From Dirofilaria immitis (taxonomy: Eukaryota > Nematoda > Chromadorea > Rhabditida > Onchocercidae): 64,000 bases of DNA. Below are positions 14,901 through 26,619 of the stretch, one piece after another. The stretch's first letter is position 1, and each line of letters begins with the position of its first letter. The position numbers were made by a program, and so were the translations under genes. The stretch is taken from positions 4,652,501 through 4,716,500 of the forward strand of contig JAKNDB010000087.1 in assembly GCA_024305405.1 (NCBI GenBank), in the 5' to 3' direction. Below the pieces are notes generated by a model. That model searched no databases and was not told where the DNA came from. It saw only the letters and a list, made by a program, of their open reading frames with translations.

Positions 14901-15554
14901 AAGATTAAAAAGAAATTTACCCTTTAAACTGTCAGTTAGTTTTGATGAATGTGCATCAAAAAAATGAGATGGTATCGCTTGGCATGAAATGAATTGTCTA
15001 CAGTAATTGAACCATGAATTATTAATTCATTTTTTCCATTCTTGCTGAACCATATGGAAATTTTTGTTTTTTCGTCATTCATTATTCATTCCTTGTTATC
15101 AGTCCAAAAGTCTTAAATTTATAGAGAGTAACAAATATTTCATATCTCGAGACTATTCTAATTGTGCATTGGCCATAATAAATAAGAATTGACATGTTAA
15201 TCGTTATGTAACTAAAAATCATGAAAGTCTGCAAAATGCTGCTTTAATTTTACTGAGTGAAAGAATTTAATTTTACTTCTAAATTGGTTTCAAGTGATAG
15301 CATTGGTTCTATTTGCTTCCATTAAGTTTTACAATTTTAGCTAAATAATTTTTTGAAGCTTCCTTACATTTTCCTTTAGATTCCTTTTTTTTTTACCTAC
15401 ATTCTTTTTCATTGTTATACATCACAGATACAATGCAATATCTATAATCTAGATAATTAAATAATTTCCTCGTTTCATAAAAAAAAGCACGATATCATAT
15501 AATTAAACATTTCAAACAAATATACGAAAATCAACCTAGCGAAAATTTTCACCA
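11965..15554. other. Spacer between the inverted-repeat arms
   Basis: About 3.6 kb. I find no transposase motif, no clear multi-exon gene and no internal tandem array. The longest open frames (for example 14475-14741 on the minus strand) are what this base composition gives by chance. If the arms are transposon ends, the element is non-autonomous or degenerate inside. Confidence 0.5.
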
Positions 15555-16260
15555 AACTTCTGATGACTTTTGGTCTCTTGCTTCAAATTTTCTGCATCAT
15601 TTTCTCAATATACAGTAAATTATTCATATTTTTTCTAACGATTGCATTATACAATTGTGATTTCTATTTTTCTAAATTTATGTATAATACAATTGCCATA
15701 AACTGCTTTAAATAGGTTTTTTTTTTTAAAAAAAGATCATTTCTAATTCATTCGAGCATTTCTCAACTTTTTTTTGAATAAGAATTCTTTAAATAGTTAT
15801 CATTCAGTTTTTTCATTTTTAAATTATCTGTTTATGAAAAAATTCCGAGAAATCAATAATCTCAGGTATTCTAATCCTATTTTGCGTGATCGTAACGGTA
15901 GATTTATTCTATTATTACATGAAATGCATTTTCAATTAGATACCTGAAATAGTGAGTGGGAGTGATTCCTATCTTATTAAGTAATTCTCAATCTTTCTTT
16001 CATTTTAATTATCCTATGTGTTAAATAATCAAGACAGAGCAGATTGTTTCTAAAGGTTATATCTAATGAATTCTATTGATCGAAGAAATTGCTATATAAG
16101 GAGTAAGTTTGAAAGTTTGATTTAAGCTTGAAATTTTAAAATTCGAGAAAACTTTTTATATGACTTGCTATAAAATTTCCTATACCATTAATTGTATTTA
16201 TTAATCTAAATAAGTTTATAAATTTATATTAATAATAAATGGAAGTTGTAAAGAAGAGAT
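15555..16260. repeat. Right arm of the long inverted repeat
   Basis: Reverse complement of the left arm. It contains about 105 extra bases (16085-16190) absent from the left arm. Its 59-base segment 16026-16084 matches 11436-11494 directly, not inverted, with one mismatch. I could not identify a target-site duplication outside the arms. Confidence 0.85.
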
Positions 16261-19200
16261 GGGAAATATAAAAAAATATTAAAGCGATTCACTTCATTTA
16301 CATATTTTTAGAAGCTCCTTGGAATTATAGTATTTTAGTCAAATTTTTGATGCTTTATAGTCATGAAGATACTTTTAAATGAACGGAATATTTTGCACTG
16401 TTATCTACCTGTTCTTGCGTTGTATATTAGAAATGGAAAATTAGAGTTTGTATCAAGCAAAACAAAAATATTATCAAATTATTAGCAATATTGAGGCGAA
16501 ACAAATAACCTTATGTATTATTAAAAACTGAATTTTTTAAACAACTGGAAAAAATGAACATATGAATCTTATTCAATTTGTTCAGATTAGAAGGACAGGA
16601 ACAGCTAAGAAGAATTGAAAATACCAGACCATACATTGTGTCATATTTTATGTTCCGTTGAATCTATTTCAGATAGATTCCGATGCAAATAATTATTGTA
16701 AAGGTTATTTGAGGATAACGAAAGATTTTGTTTAAAAGTTTAACAAATTTTCACCTTTAAAAAAATTACAAACTCCCGATATATTTTCAATTTCTTTCTC
16801 GAAATTATTTCTAACAATTTAATCTGCCTAACACATCCTCCTGTCTCTATTTATATTATTTTAAACAACGTTTTAGATTATTTCTTAAGATGAAAAAAGA
16901 AGCAAAGTGGAATGAAACCTATAAACAAAAAGTGTAAAAATCTATTTACTCACTTTCCATCCTCACCGACCAATGCCCGTTCATTCCAAAAAATCATTTC
17001 ACCTCCTTTTTCGCAACTATCCATCAAAATCATCGTTCTTTCCTCTTTCCTTTTCCTCAACCCCACTTTAAGTTTGGCTATTCTTTTTTATCACGAAGAT
17101 TTTACCCCAGGCAGTATAAATACGAAAGAGATGATGATGCAGTTAATTTAAATTTTAAATGGTAAAACGAACTCTCCCTCATCTTTCTTTTGAATCATTT
17201 TTTTAATACCCTTTTCAAGTTTCAGTTCATTCTTTATTTCCTGATAATGATTAGTTATAAATTGAAAAACGATCACCTGGGCAGATTTGTCGACTAAAAA
17301 AGCATCATTATCAAGTTACAAATAGGAAAGTTTCTGTTTTTATATGAAATTTTTAATCTGCATAAGTATATGTCTTACATCTATACTTTTCTATAAGACG
17401 CCAAAATATCAGAAAAGACAGTATCTTAGCTGTTGCTCCCTGTCCATATGTAATATCCAGAATTTCAAAATGATTCTGTTACCATGCTTCGGTATTCTGT
17501 AAGTTAGTAGATATTACAGCAACAACAAAATAATAATATTATTGGCTTCTGATCCGCTTGAGTGAATCCCTGCATAGTAAGACTTGTGAAATATACGTCC
17601 ACTTCAAACAGTTAGAACAAAACTCCTTTATCGGTACAATTTAAGTCGAGTCTATCATCAATTTAGAAAATTCAATCTTGTTTGACCTATTTGGCAAGCA
17701 TTATCGACCATCTTAATTTTATCAACACACTCATCGCATACTGCGATGAAGTTTTGACGCCACAGCAATTTCCTAGGTTACAATAGCAGCTTCGAAATGG
17801 TAGCAGAAATTTCATAAGCTTGTGAAAGAAACACTCTTCAGCAATTTCAAGCGTTTAGTCATCTGCATAATGCTCAGTTGTAGGTCTTATAAAAAGCATT
17901 GTGAGATACTAGCTTTCCAAAGAGGTGATATTTCATACTTTTTAAAAAAGCTTACTTTTATGGGAAAGCATTTACTTTAATAAGGATATGCATATATATT
18001 TATTTGTGCATATAAACAAATGAAATTTTAAACTTTTTTAAACGCTAAAGTTATCTTTCAAAATGATTTTTTAATAAAATTTTTAACAATTTTGTAATTA
18101 CTTTTTCATTATATTATTGCAACTTTTTAGAATAATAAGAAATTCTTATTTTCTCAATACAACTTTATTAAATCATTTGCAAAGCATTATCAATTTTAGA
18201 GCAAATTGTATATTTTTATTCGCCTTTTAATTTTTTTTTAAATAAAAACTTATTGATAATTATATTTCTAATAAGAAGGGGAAAAAAAATACAGAAAGCA
18301 AGCAACTCAAAAGTACAAAACAATTGGCAAGGTAGTTACATTTTTTTTTTTGTTTTTCATACACAGATACTAATTTTCTCCATGTTATTGAACTAATGAA
18401 ACACTTTCAATCTTAATTGATCCAAGTACAAACTTATTACCATCAACTGCTTAAACTATATATAGATGCTTTGAGCTACATAGTTAGATGGCTCTCCATT
18501 TTTCCAAGATTTCATTTGAACGTATTAGAATCATCTACAAGTTAAATTTGAATAGTGATAAGGATTTAAACTACATCTCTAACAATCTTCATTTTCTGAC
18601 TGAAAAAAAAAGTCACTTAATCCATCATTTATCTCACTAATGATTTAATCTATCATTAAGTTACATGCCATTAATTACTGTTTATACCAATTCATCACCA
18701 TAATAACATTACCTTGGAACTGCGTTATTATTGCAATCCTTCAACATAAGCACTTCTTATGAACAGATAATAAAAATGATCTTTATTTTCACTCATTTTG
18801 ATGAAATCTGGCAAACTTCCAATTATTTCATATTATATATGTACGCATCAAAATCCCAATATAAATTCAACACATTACATTTATATATTTTATTTTAATC
18901 TTTACTGCAAATCTGTATTTATTAATGATCGTACAGATTTTGAACGATGATTTGATACGAAAGAAAATTTGGTAGAAGTGATCCTTACTCGTTAGAACTC
19001 TTATCTATTGTATTTTCTGTGCCATACATATTTTATTTTTTTACAGTTATCGTAGGGAGTATTTGAAAGCTATCATACGCTTGCAAATTTGCAATTAATT
19101 TTATGAATTCAGTACTACAATTTTACTGAGCTGATAATTAAATTAGAAATCGAGAAATGGATCAAAGGTAAGCTAGAATACTTATTGTTCATTTATTGCT

Positions 19201-19271
19201 GAAACAACGACAATATTGCATGTCGTATTATTTAGTACGAGAATAATCCTTTTATCATATCTCACTTCACT

Positions 19272-19274
19272 CCT

Positions 19275-19307
<33 letters not shown>

Positions 19308-19325
19308 ATCTCTATCTCTCTTTCT
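19272..19325. repeat. TC-rich microsatellite
   Basis: About 50 bases of imperfect TC repeats interrupted by TTTC and TATC units. Confidence 0.85.
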
Positions 19326-21725
19326 GTAACTGAAATAATATTATCATTCTACTTTCGTTTACTGTAACCACACAATATCTTTGCTAAGTCCAATTAAGAT
19401 GAAGACAAAAAGTGAAGGAGAGAAAGAGAGAAAGAAAAGTTCAGCATTTTGTTAATGATTCAAAAATTTAATTCTTATTACCGATAAATTTCTCGAATTA
19501 GTTCTTAAATAAAATATAATTGATTTTTAATTTCTTTATAATGCCACATTGAATTACATTAATAACGTTCATTTTAATTTTGAAATCAATTTCTAAAATT
19601 TCGGTTCACTATGGTGCTATATTCAAATGAAGGGAACTGAGTCGTATAGTCACTTCTATTTATCTCTATCTTTGATTATTCTATAAATTAGATGCTAAAC
19701 ATATTTTTATGTTTTAGCAAAATTGCCCTTTTATAAATATACATAACTGATGTTCCGCACGTTATATAAATCCGAAATTTTTCTATTATTTTGATAATTT
19801 TTAACTTTGCGTTATAATCTTCTCAAACTTAAAATATATTTCTGACTTTTATTTTCTATTTAATTTGCACCGTTTTACGTTTACTTTCGAAATTATTCTA
19901 AAAATTTTCTTTGATTCATTGAATTTTTAATCTCTCTTATAATAACAAATGACGGACTTTTTCTTGAATATCTAAATTCTTTTTTTCACTTTCTACCTTC
20001 CTTTTTAATTATGTTTTTCAATTTTGTTTACCCAGATTTTGCTCTTCCTTTATTCTCAACTAATATTTTCATTTATCTAACAAAAGTTAGAGTTAACATA
20101 ATTTTATAATTATTTATCACAGATATACTGCCGAAATTCTTTAAATTCGTTTATGCATTATTCATCGATTTTTCTCCATATTATTCGAAGTAAAATGTCA
20201 TCAAAGTGCTTTCTATTCAAAATATATCACTGTATAAATTAACCGGTGACTCAAGTGAAACTTGAGTCCAGACTTTAAATATTGAAGTCCTGAAAATCCA
20301 TTCTTTTTAGACTGGCAAAACCTGGAAATCGTCATATCTATGGCAAAACTTTGAATGAATAAAAAAGTACTGCGCCAGATGTTCAATAGTAAAATTGCAG
20401 CAACACGAAAGCCTGAATGTAAGGGAAGAAAAGTAAATGGGATTGACCTGGTAAGATGCTCACTACAGAAATGCTCTCAGAGTAAATTTTTGACGATGTT
20501 TTCTCTAGCAAAATTTACAAAAATTTCAAAAACTCAATTGGAACAAGAAAGCATAAAGATTAGATTTTCTTTCAAAGCACTATGTAATCTATGTGATATA
20601 TTCACATTCACAATGTCCTAGATTGCTGCTTTTCGATTTATTGTTCTTCTTTTACACTACTTTTATAAATTTAGAAAAGTTAGTATACAGTGCATTGTTA
20701 TTCATAACTGTGTCTCAATGAAGCATTCGAATTTTACTTTTATTTTAGTTCTTTTATTCTTGTAATAGTTAAAATCACTCAATGAAGGATTTGGCCGAAA
20801 TCCACTTTTTCTTTATAATATCTCCATTTGATCATTTCGATAATTAAGTAAACAAACGAGTCATTAAATAAGAATTGAAAATCAATTGAATAATTATCAT
20901 TTCATATCCTTTCATAGTGATGATATCTTTAGCAATTAAACATGTAGTTTGCGATGAAGTGAATATTTGGCTATCAATATTAAAAAAAAAAAAGCAAAGT
21001 ATTAAGAGAATCGATTCTACAAGTGATAGCATAGCATAGGTTACACCACAGTGAGAGGGAAAGGAAGAGAGATTGAAAATAAGGGAATCAATTTATGATA
21101 TGAATTTGTTCTGATCGATTTTAATAATAAAAGATTGTCAAATTTAAAAATACAAACATTTGGTTAGGTTATCCAGTAATACTATCTCTCTTGCAACTGA
21201 AACTAAAACACATCGAAAAACGAAATGATTTTTAAGCATTGATCTTTTGTTACTTATTCCTATTGATTAGAAGGCGCAATACTAATTAAATAAAAAATCG
21301 TTGAGATTTTAAATTCACTCAAAAAAACAATTAATTTTGCTCACTTGATAATCTTCACAATTATTCCCCAGAAAGTGCAAAGAAAAAGTTCTTGAACCGA
21401 TTCTGAAGCAATTCCGGTCTTGTTTCCGGTAAAAGTTTTTCTTTAATTTTCAATAGAGCATTGATTGATCTTTCTTTCTTTCTGCTTTCACTTTATTCTT
21501 TTGTAAAAATGATTCACATTTGCAATGTTTTTTTTTTTTTTTTTTTGCATTTTTAATTTTAAAAATTATCCAATACATTTGAAGTGTATATGCAGATGCC
21601 GTCCCTTAGAAACAGTTATAAAATGCGTTGTTGCTCTTTTGTTTTATATTAAAACGATGTGGAATGGTTTTTGTTCTATTAATCATTTGGACTGAAGAAG
21701 ATTTCACAGTTGATATATATCTATT

Positions 21726-21758
21726 GCAATCAATCAATCAATCAATCAATCATCATCA

Positions 21759-21801
<43 letters not shown>

Positions 21802-21827
21802 ATATATATAGATATGTGTGTGTGTGT

Positions 21828-21860
<33 letters not shown>

Positions 21861-21882
21861 TTCTGTGTATATGTATGTATAT
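21726..21882. repeat. Compound microsatellite (CAAT, CAT, TC, TA, TG)
   Basis: Five simple repeats in a row: CAAT/ATCA units, three CATs, about 17 TC units, a short TA run, then TG units with one interruption, ending in TATG units. Any open frame across it is an artefact of the repeat. Confidence 0.9.
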
Positions 21883-22576
21883 CTCATTTTCGCTATCACC
21901 AAAGAGCTTTTGTTCATTCTTTTACAGAAGAAAAAAACTTAAGAAACATCAAGAAATAAATAAAGTGACGAGAGCTGTGGAACATGATAATTTTTTTTTA
22001 TTTCCTTGATTGTGAAAACGAAACCTTGAATGCTTGCCAATTTTATTTTATTTTTATTTCTTTTTATGCCAAAATAATCTCCATATAGGGTATCTTTTTA
22101 AATTTCGATTATTTTGGAAGAGAAAAAAAATCTGATGAAATAATTCCAAGAAATGTCTATTCGAACTTTTCTAAATGGTTAATATAACCTTTATGCCATC
22201 ATGAGTCTTGTTGAATCCTTGTCATATCTAATTCGGTCATCTTTTTCATATATTATTTGAATCTTCCAAATATTTCTTTATCTCTTAAGATATAAAAAAT
22301 ATTTCGTCTCATCAACAGCGACAGTGTTACATCTGGTCTTTTGCACCCACATTTTACAGTATAAGAAGCACTAACGAAGGTCTGCATGAATCAATTTAGA
22401 TTTTTACTATCTGCCGATTATCTATGGTATATTAATTGCCAGGTCATTTATCTATAGTAGATCATTTGTCAGACAGAACTATAATGGACTGCAATATTAA
22501 ATTGTCTTTCGAGCAGTATTGGTACAAGTGAAAACTTTAAGATAACTTTTATCGAAAGGAGAAACATACATTATAC

Positions 22577-23109
22577 CTTGTTTTTCCAACTGAATTACAG
22601 ATAATATTTGGAAAGAATTTACAATTTGCAAAATTCTTGTAAAAATTCATAGAATCGAAAGCACTAGCATATTGGAATACTTTTTTCGTTGGCGAAAGAA
22701 AGCCAGATAAGGATAGAGTATCTCTAATAATTATTGGAAATTCCAAAAGAATTCAAAAAGGCTGGAAATTCATCTATCAGTTATAATAAATTATTTAGTA
22801 TTGTCTTTAAGCTGGAAATCGTTTCATTCTCATTGATAGGAACGAATATCCTTCCTTCATGATAGAAATATTTTCGCCAAGAAGACCTTTTAATTGAACT
22901 AAAAATGACAGCTAATTTTGGATGAGTTTATACAGCTGTTGAATGTATATCTGTGATTTTCAATATGAAATCAAACATTTACATATGCAGCAATGGAAAG
23001 TATTATTACAAATTCACTTCGCACATTTCGTATAACACTCTTAACGAGCAGTTTTTCTCATCCATTCCCCATACAAACAGTAAGTAATCTATCAACGCCT
23101 TCCAAAAAG
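22577..23109 (-). CDS. Tentative small Cys-containing protein, internal exons
   Basis: Minus-strand exons 23010-23109, 22844-22950 and 22577-22723 join in phase if one T is restored in the run at 22901-22905. They give about 115 residues. The first exon has GC and amino-acid use typical of the secure exons here, with two Trp and a CSLR...MCE core; the later part ends with an aromatic, Cys-containing stretch (YASAFDS...YKNFANCKFFP). The order of a C-L-R/CE motif, a leucine-glycine segment and a final Cys-rich part loosely recalls the insect DM4/DM12 family, but that is a weak impression. The start exon is not found (the first exon here needs one base from an upstream exon). The end is uncertain: acceptors at about 22381 and 22342 both lead to short in-phase tails. 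Divergent from the zinc-finger gene. Confidence 0.45.
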
Positions 23110-23582
23110 CTGCTCAGGTTAATTTATTACGTTTCAGTATCAGTATCTTTCAAGCGATCATCAATTTTGCAGAAAGCATTGCATGCAAAAAGCATAAATT
23201 AGAACTTATGCAATTTCCGATTAATCCATTTAGCAAAAATATTTGCATAAAATTTCCATTTTCCTTGCTAAAATTCTCAGAATTTCTCAGCAAATAATAA
23301 ATTACTTCGACTCGACAGAAGAAATTTGTTATTAATCATGATTCTATGAAATAAGTTAGGCGAGACAAATAAGTGAGCATCCAAAAGATATTGTTGAATT
23401 ATTTCATTCTAGCTTCCTGACAAGTTTGAAGCATTGAAGGAATTATAAAGATTTTCACTCTTATCTTTTCAGATAGTTAATGCGAAATCTCATAGCATAC
23501 AAGTACTCGGTGCAGTTTATTTGGAACAAAAATAATTCGCAAGTGAACAAGAGTTATTATAGCGGCAAATATTTCTCCTCAG

Positions 23583-23718
23583 AGAGACAATAAATACGCC
23601 AAAACCTTGTTGAGTAAATCGCAAGATAATCAAGAGATAATTTCGCTGATACTAGAATTCTTAAACAAACAATCCAAGGTATATCCGTCTCTCAATAATT
23701 CTAATTTTCCTGCATATA
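23583..23718 (+). other. Probable 5' leader of the zinc-finger gene
   Basis: A strong nematode-type acceptor (tttctcctcag) ends at 23582, consistent with an SL trans-splice site. The following frame stays open to 23678, where a gtatat donor and an acceptor at 23730 could splice it in phase to the next exon, but it contains no in-frame ATG. The alternative, preferred here, is a leader read straight into the ATG at 23719. Confidence 0.45.
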
Positions 23719-26619
23719 ATGGATCCCCAGCAACAGCGATTACTGGCACAAATCCTGCAGCAACCAGAACAGAAAACGCTTCAATTGAAAGAATATCAGG
23801 CTACAACAGAACATTTACAGCAGCACGTCCAGAATTTCGATACAGCGACTAACAATTTTTGGTTCTCGTTATTAGCCATGCAACGGAACGAAATGTCATA
23901 TCCGAGCCTTTCGCAAAATCTGAGTTCTGTTATTTCATCATCTGCAACTTGCAGTAGAGATCAGGTTTCTCCTGGATTTAGTTCTGTTGTGGATACGAAT
24001 TATCTTCCAGCAATTGCACCTTCCACGTTATCCTTGTCGAATGTATTATTCACTCAAGAAGCAAAAATGATGAATTAATAAATAGTTTAGTAGAACATGA
24101 ACTACAGAAAAGAGGAGATTCTGCAAAACAATCGTGGTATAACCTCCTCATAAGACATCAAGAAATGCAATTACCACTGCTGACAATACACCATGGATTG
24201 CGCCAGCAATCGGTACCGTCCGTTATAAAACGTCGGATTTTAGAATCCCTACAGCAACAACAGCAGCAAAAGTAGTAGAGAGTGCTCAAATGACGGTAAT
24301 CAAACGAGCTAAAGTAATCGTGATCGAACAGAAAAATCAAGAACCTCTACCCTCTTGCTCTTTTAGTCCGTTTTTATGCCACATTTATTAAGTTTTAAAT
24401 TCTTCAGTCGCTTTAATTAAAATAGTTCATACTATAATGAAAATGAAACTGTGGCCAGATTTCGACGATTAATTTCTGTATATAATTTGAGTTGGTTAGT
24501 AAGCACAAAAAATTCAAACGCAAAATTCTTCACAATTTATAGATCGATTATTGATATTCAGATATTATTTGAATAAGCTGGAAATTTTTGCTATCTAACT
24601 TTTCCTAAAGATATGAATTTCCGGAATTTAAAGTTTTTGTTTACAATTCCGCTATTATTTTAAATCGGATTTGCTGAATTTGACAGTAATAATTTTAATT
24701 TACAGATGACTCTAACAGAAGCTCAACTCTTAAAAGAATAGATCAGAAGCGGGGAAAGATCAAAGAACTTGACAGTAATGTTTATGAAGAGCGGAAAGAT
24801 AAACCTATTGAATGCGGTGGTGCTAACGCTATCAGCAATCATTACGTTAAGATGAAAAAGAATGAAGAAGATGAGGATGCACAATATGTGGATGTGGAAA
24901 GTGTGGAGGAAAAGTTGGATAGCAAAGAACAGAAGAAATCACTTATCGAATTTTATCGAAAAGTTAAATCTATCCGTATGAGGTATTGTGCTATTTATAA
25001 GAAGAAATATTGCTCAATTTATAATAATTGTAAAATATTTTTAAATACAAATGAAAAAGATTGTTTGAAAAGACACAGATTCATCTATTTTACTTTTAGC
25101 TATGCAAGAGAGGACATGCTGATCTGTCAGATATGTGAACAAAAGGTTCAAAATTCGGATTCATTAATATTAATTCATTTATATGGACATGCTGAGGTAA
25201 TGCCCTACCGTTGTAAAATGTGTGGCGCTAGTGAATGCCAGTTAGAACGAATGTATGCTCACATTAAACAGGGACATCCTAACAAGGTTAACTTTTTTAC
25301 CGGAAAAAATTTGTCTTAGGAAGTATAAAATATTATAAATATTTTGAAAAAACCGACCACAATAACTTATAACAATTTCGTAAAAGTTTATGCTTTAACC
25401 TAAGCGAAATAAATAAAATGTGATCAAATGAAATATTCACATCACATTCTTCATCCATAAAATAATCTATGGCATTGAAGGATCCATCAATAACATACGA
25501 AAATCGACGAAATATGGCTCAGCTGATATCCTTATTACGAACATGCTTCCCGCGGAATATTACGAAAACAAAAACGGCATATTTTGATGTTGGTTTCCTA
25601 ATTCATCTATTTTTACATAATTTTCATATTATAAAATTAAATTATCAGTCCACTACATCTTGTTGCAACATTATTAATCAGAAGTTCTGTAAATAAACAT
25701 AATAATAAAAGTTTTGAATCAATAATAACATAAAGTGAATCGCAATTGTCACAGTTCTTATCACAAAAATGATTTTATTAATTGATATGATAGTAATAAT
25801 GAAATAATAAATAGGTCTAAAAAAATTTTAACGATTTTTCATTTGATGAAATCGCTGCCATCGTTATGAACTAACCACGCATTGAATCAACAAGCATTAA
25901 TGTTTACTTTTTTTTCGAGATGAAGAAAAATTTTTTTAATTTTTTTATGGTTTATAATTCTTTTAGCTGATCGATAAAATGTATGGAGTAGTAAAGGAGA
26001 AGTCGTTAGCAAAACTGACATGCTTAGTTTGCAGCAGAAAAATTTCAACACGAAAGAAATCATTTGTACGTCACGCTCAAGCACATCTCCATTACAGGTT
26101 TATTTCATGCTATTACTTGGAATGCGATTAAATGTATCACAAAATTTCAATATCTACTTTTATCAACGAACTAGAAGTTCTTTCTGATGGAATAAATTGT
26201 CGTAAATCTTCACAAGGATATAAAATATTAAAGTAACGAATATTTAAAATACCTTGGTGATGGAATAAAGATAGATTTGATGAGCCAAATCTTCGTATCA
26301 CTTTAATGAACATTCTTATTAATTGATTTTGCCAATAAAATGCCGTGCTATCTCCGTGATCATAATGAAATATTACAGATGTAAAGATTGCGGTATCACA
26401 ATGTTTGATGAAGCGAACATCATCGAACATGGTATAAAGAAGCATGGCATTGAGGATCCACAATGTACCGCACATTACGCTGCATGTATCAATACTTCCG
26501 ATAGACGAGAAATTGCGTTGAAGAATTGCTTCGGCAATATTTTGGGCAAGAAACATGAAAAAGAGAGGGAAGAAAAGTTTGTTTTTAATGCGTTCTCTTT
26601 CATTACAAATGGAATCTAA
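23719..26619 (+). CDS. C2H2 zinc-finger protein, four fingers in two pairs
   Basis: Exons 23719-24271, 24719-24982, 25100-25286, 25481-25588, 25967-26097 and 26379-26619 join with matching phases into about 494 residues once one A is restored at 24063-24067. The N-terminal third is Gln/Ser-rich (start MDPQQQ) with no domain I recognise; the middle is acidic and basic, probably disordered. Four C2H2 fingers follow: C-x2-C-x13-H-x3-H then C-x2-C-x12-H-x4-H in exon 3, and the same pair again across exons 5 and 6. Such fingers bind nucleic acid, so a nuclear regulator is the likely role; no specific orthologue is recognised. The start is chosen for its natural N-terminus. The stretch 24070-24271 is open in more than one frame, and the exon 2 acceptor could instead be the tttacag ending at 24705, so that junction is the least certain. 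Confidence 0.75.

Larger units (their letters stand above)
16261..22576. other. Mostly non-coding, no gene called
   Basis: Contains the TC-rich run at 19272-19325, the compound microsatellite at 21726-21882 and a short perfect hairpin at 20248-20268 (nine-base arms, three-base loop). The part at 17400-17950 is visibly less AT-rich than its surroundings and carries several short minus-strand frames that do not join. An 88-codon plus-strand frame at 20355-20621 has a good internal donor (gtaaga) at its codon 33 but no family resemblance. Confidence 0.45.

Noticed and set aside
21628..21942. 104-codon plus-strand frame
   Set aside because: Its central half is the compound microsatellite read in frame.
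22993..23202. Plus-strand frame starting with ATG and reaching a GTAAGT donor, first taken as exon 1 of the zinc-finger gene
   Set aside because: It is the antisense of a minus-strand exon (23010-23109) with much more protein-like content; the zinc-finger gene has a natural start at 23719.
26137..26556. 139-codon minus-strand open frame
   Set aside because: It is the shadow of the last zinc-finger exon and its intron on the plus strand; the plus strand shows zinc ligands and splice sites.
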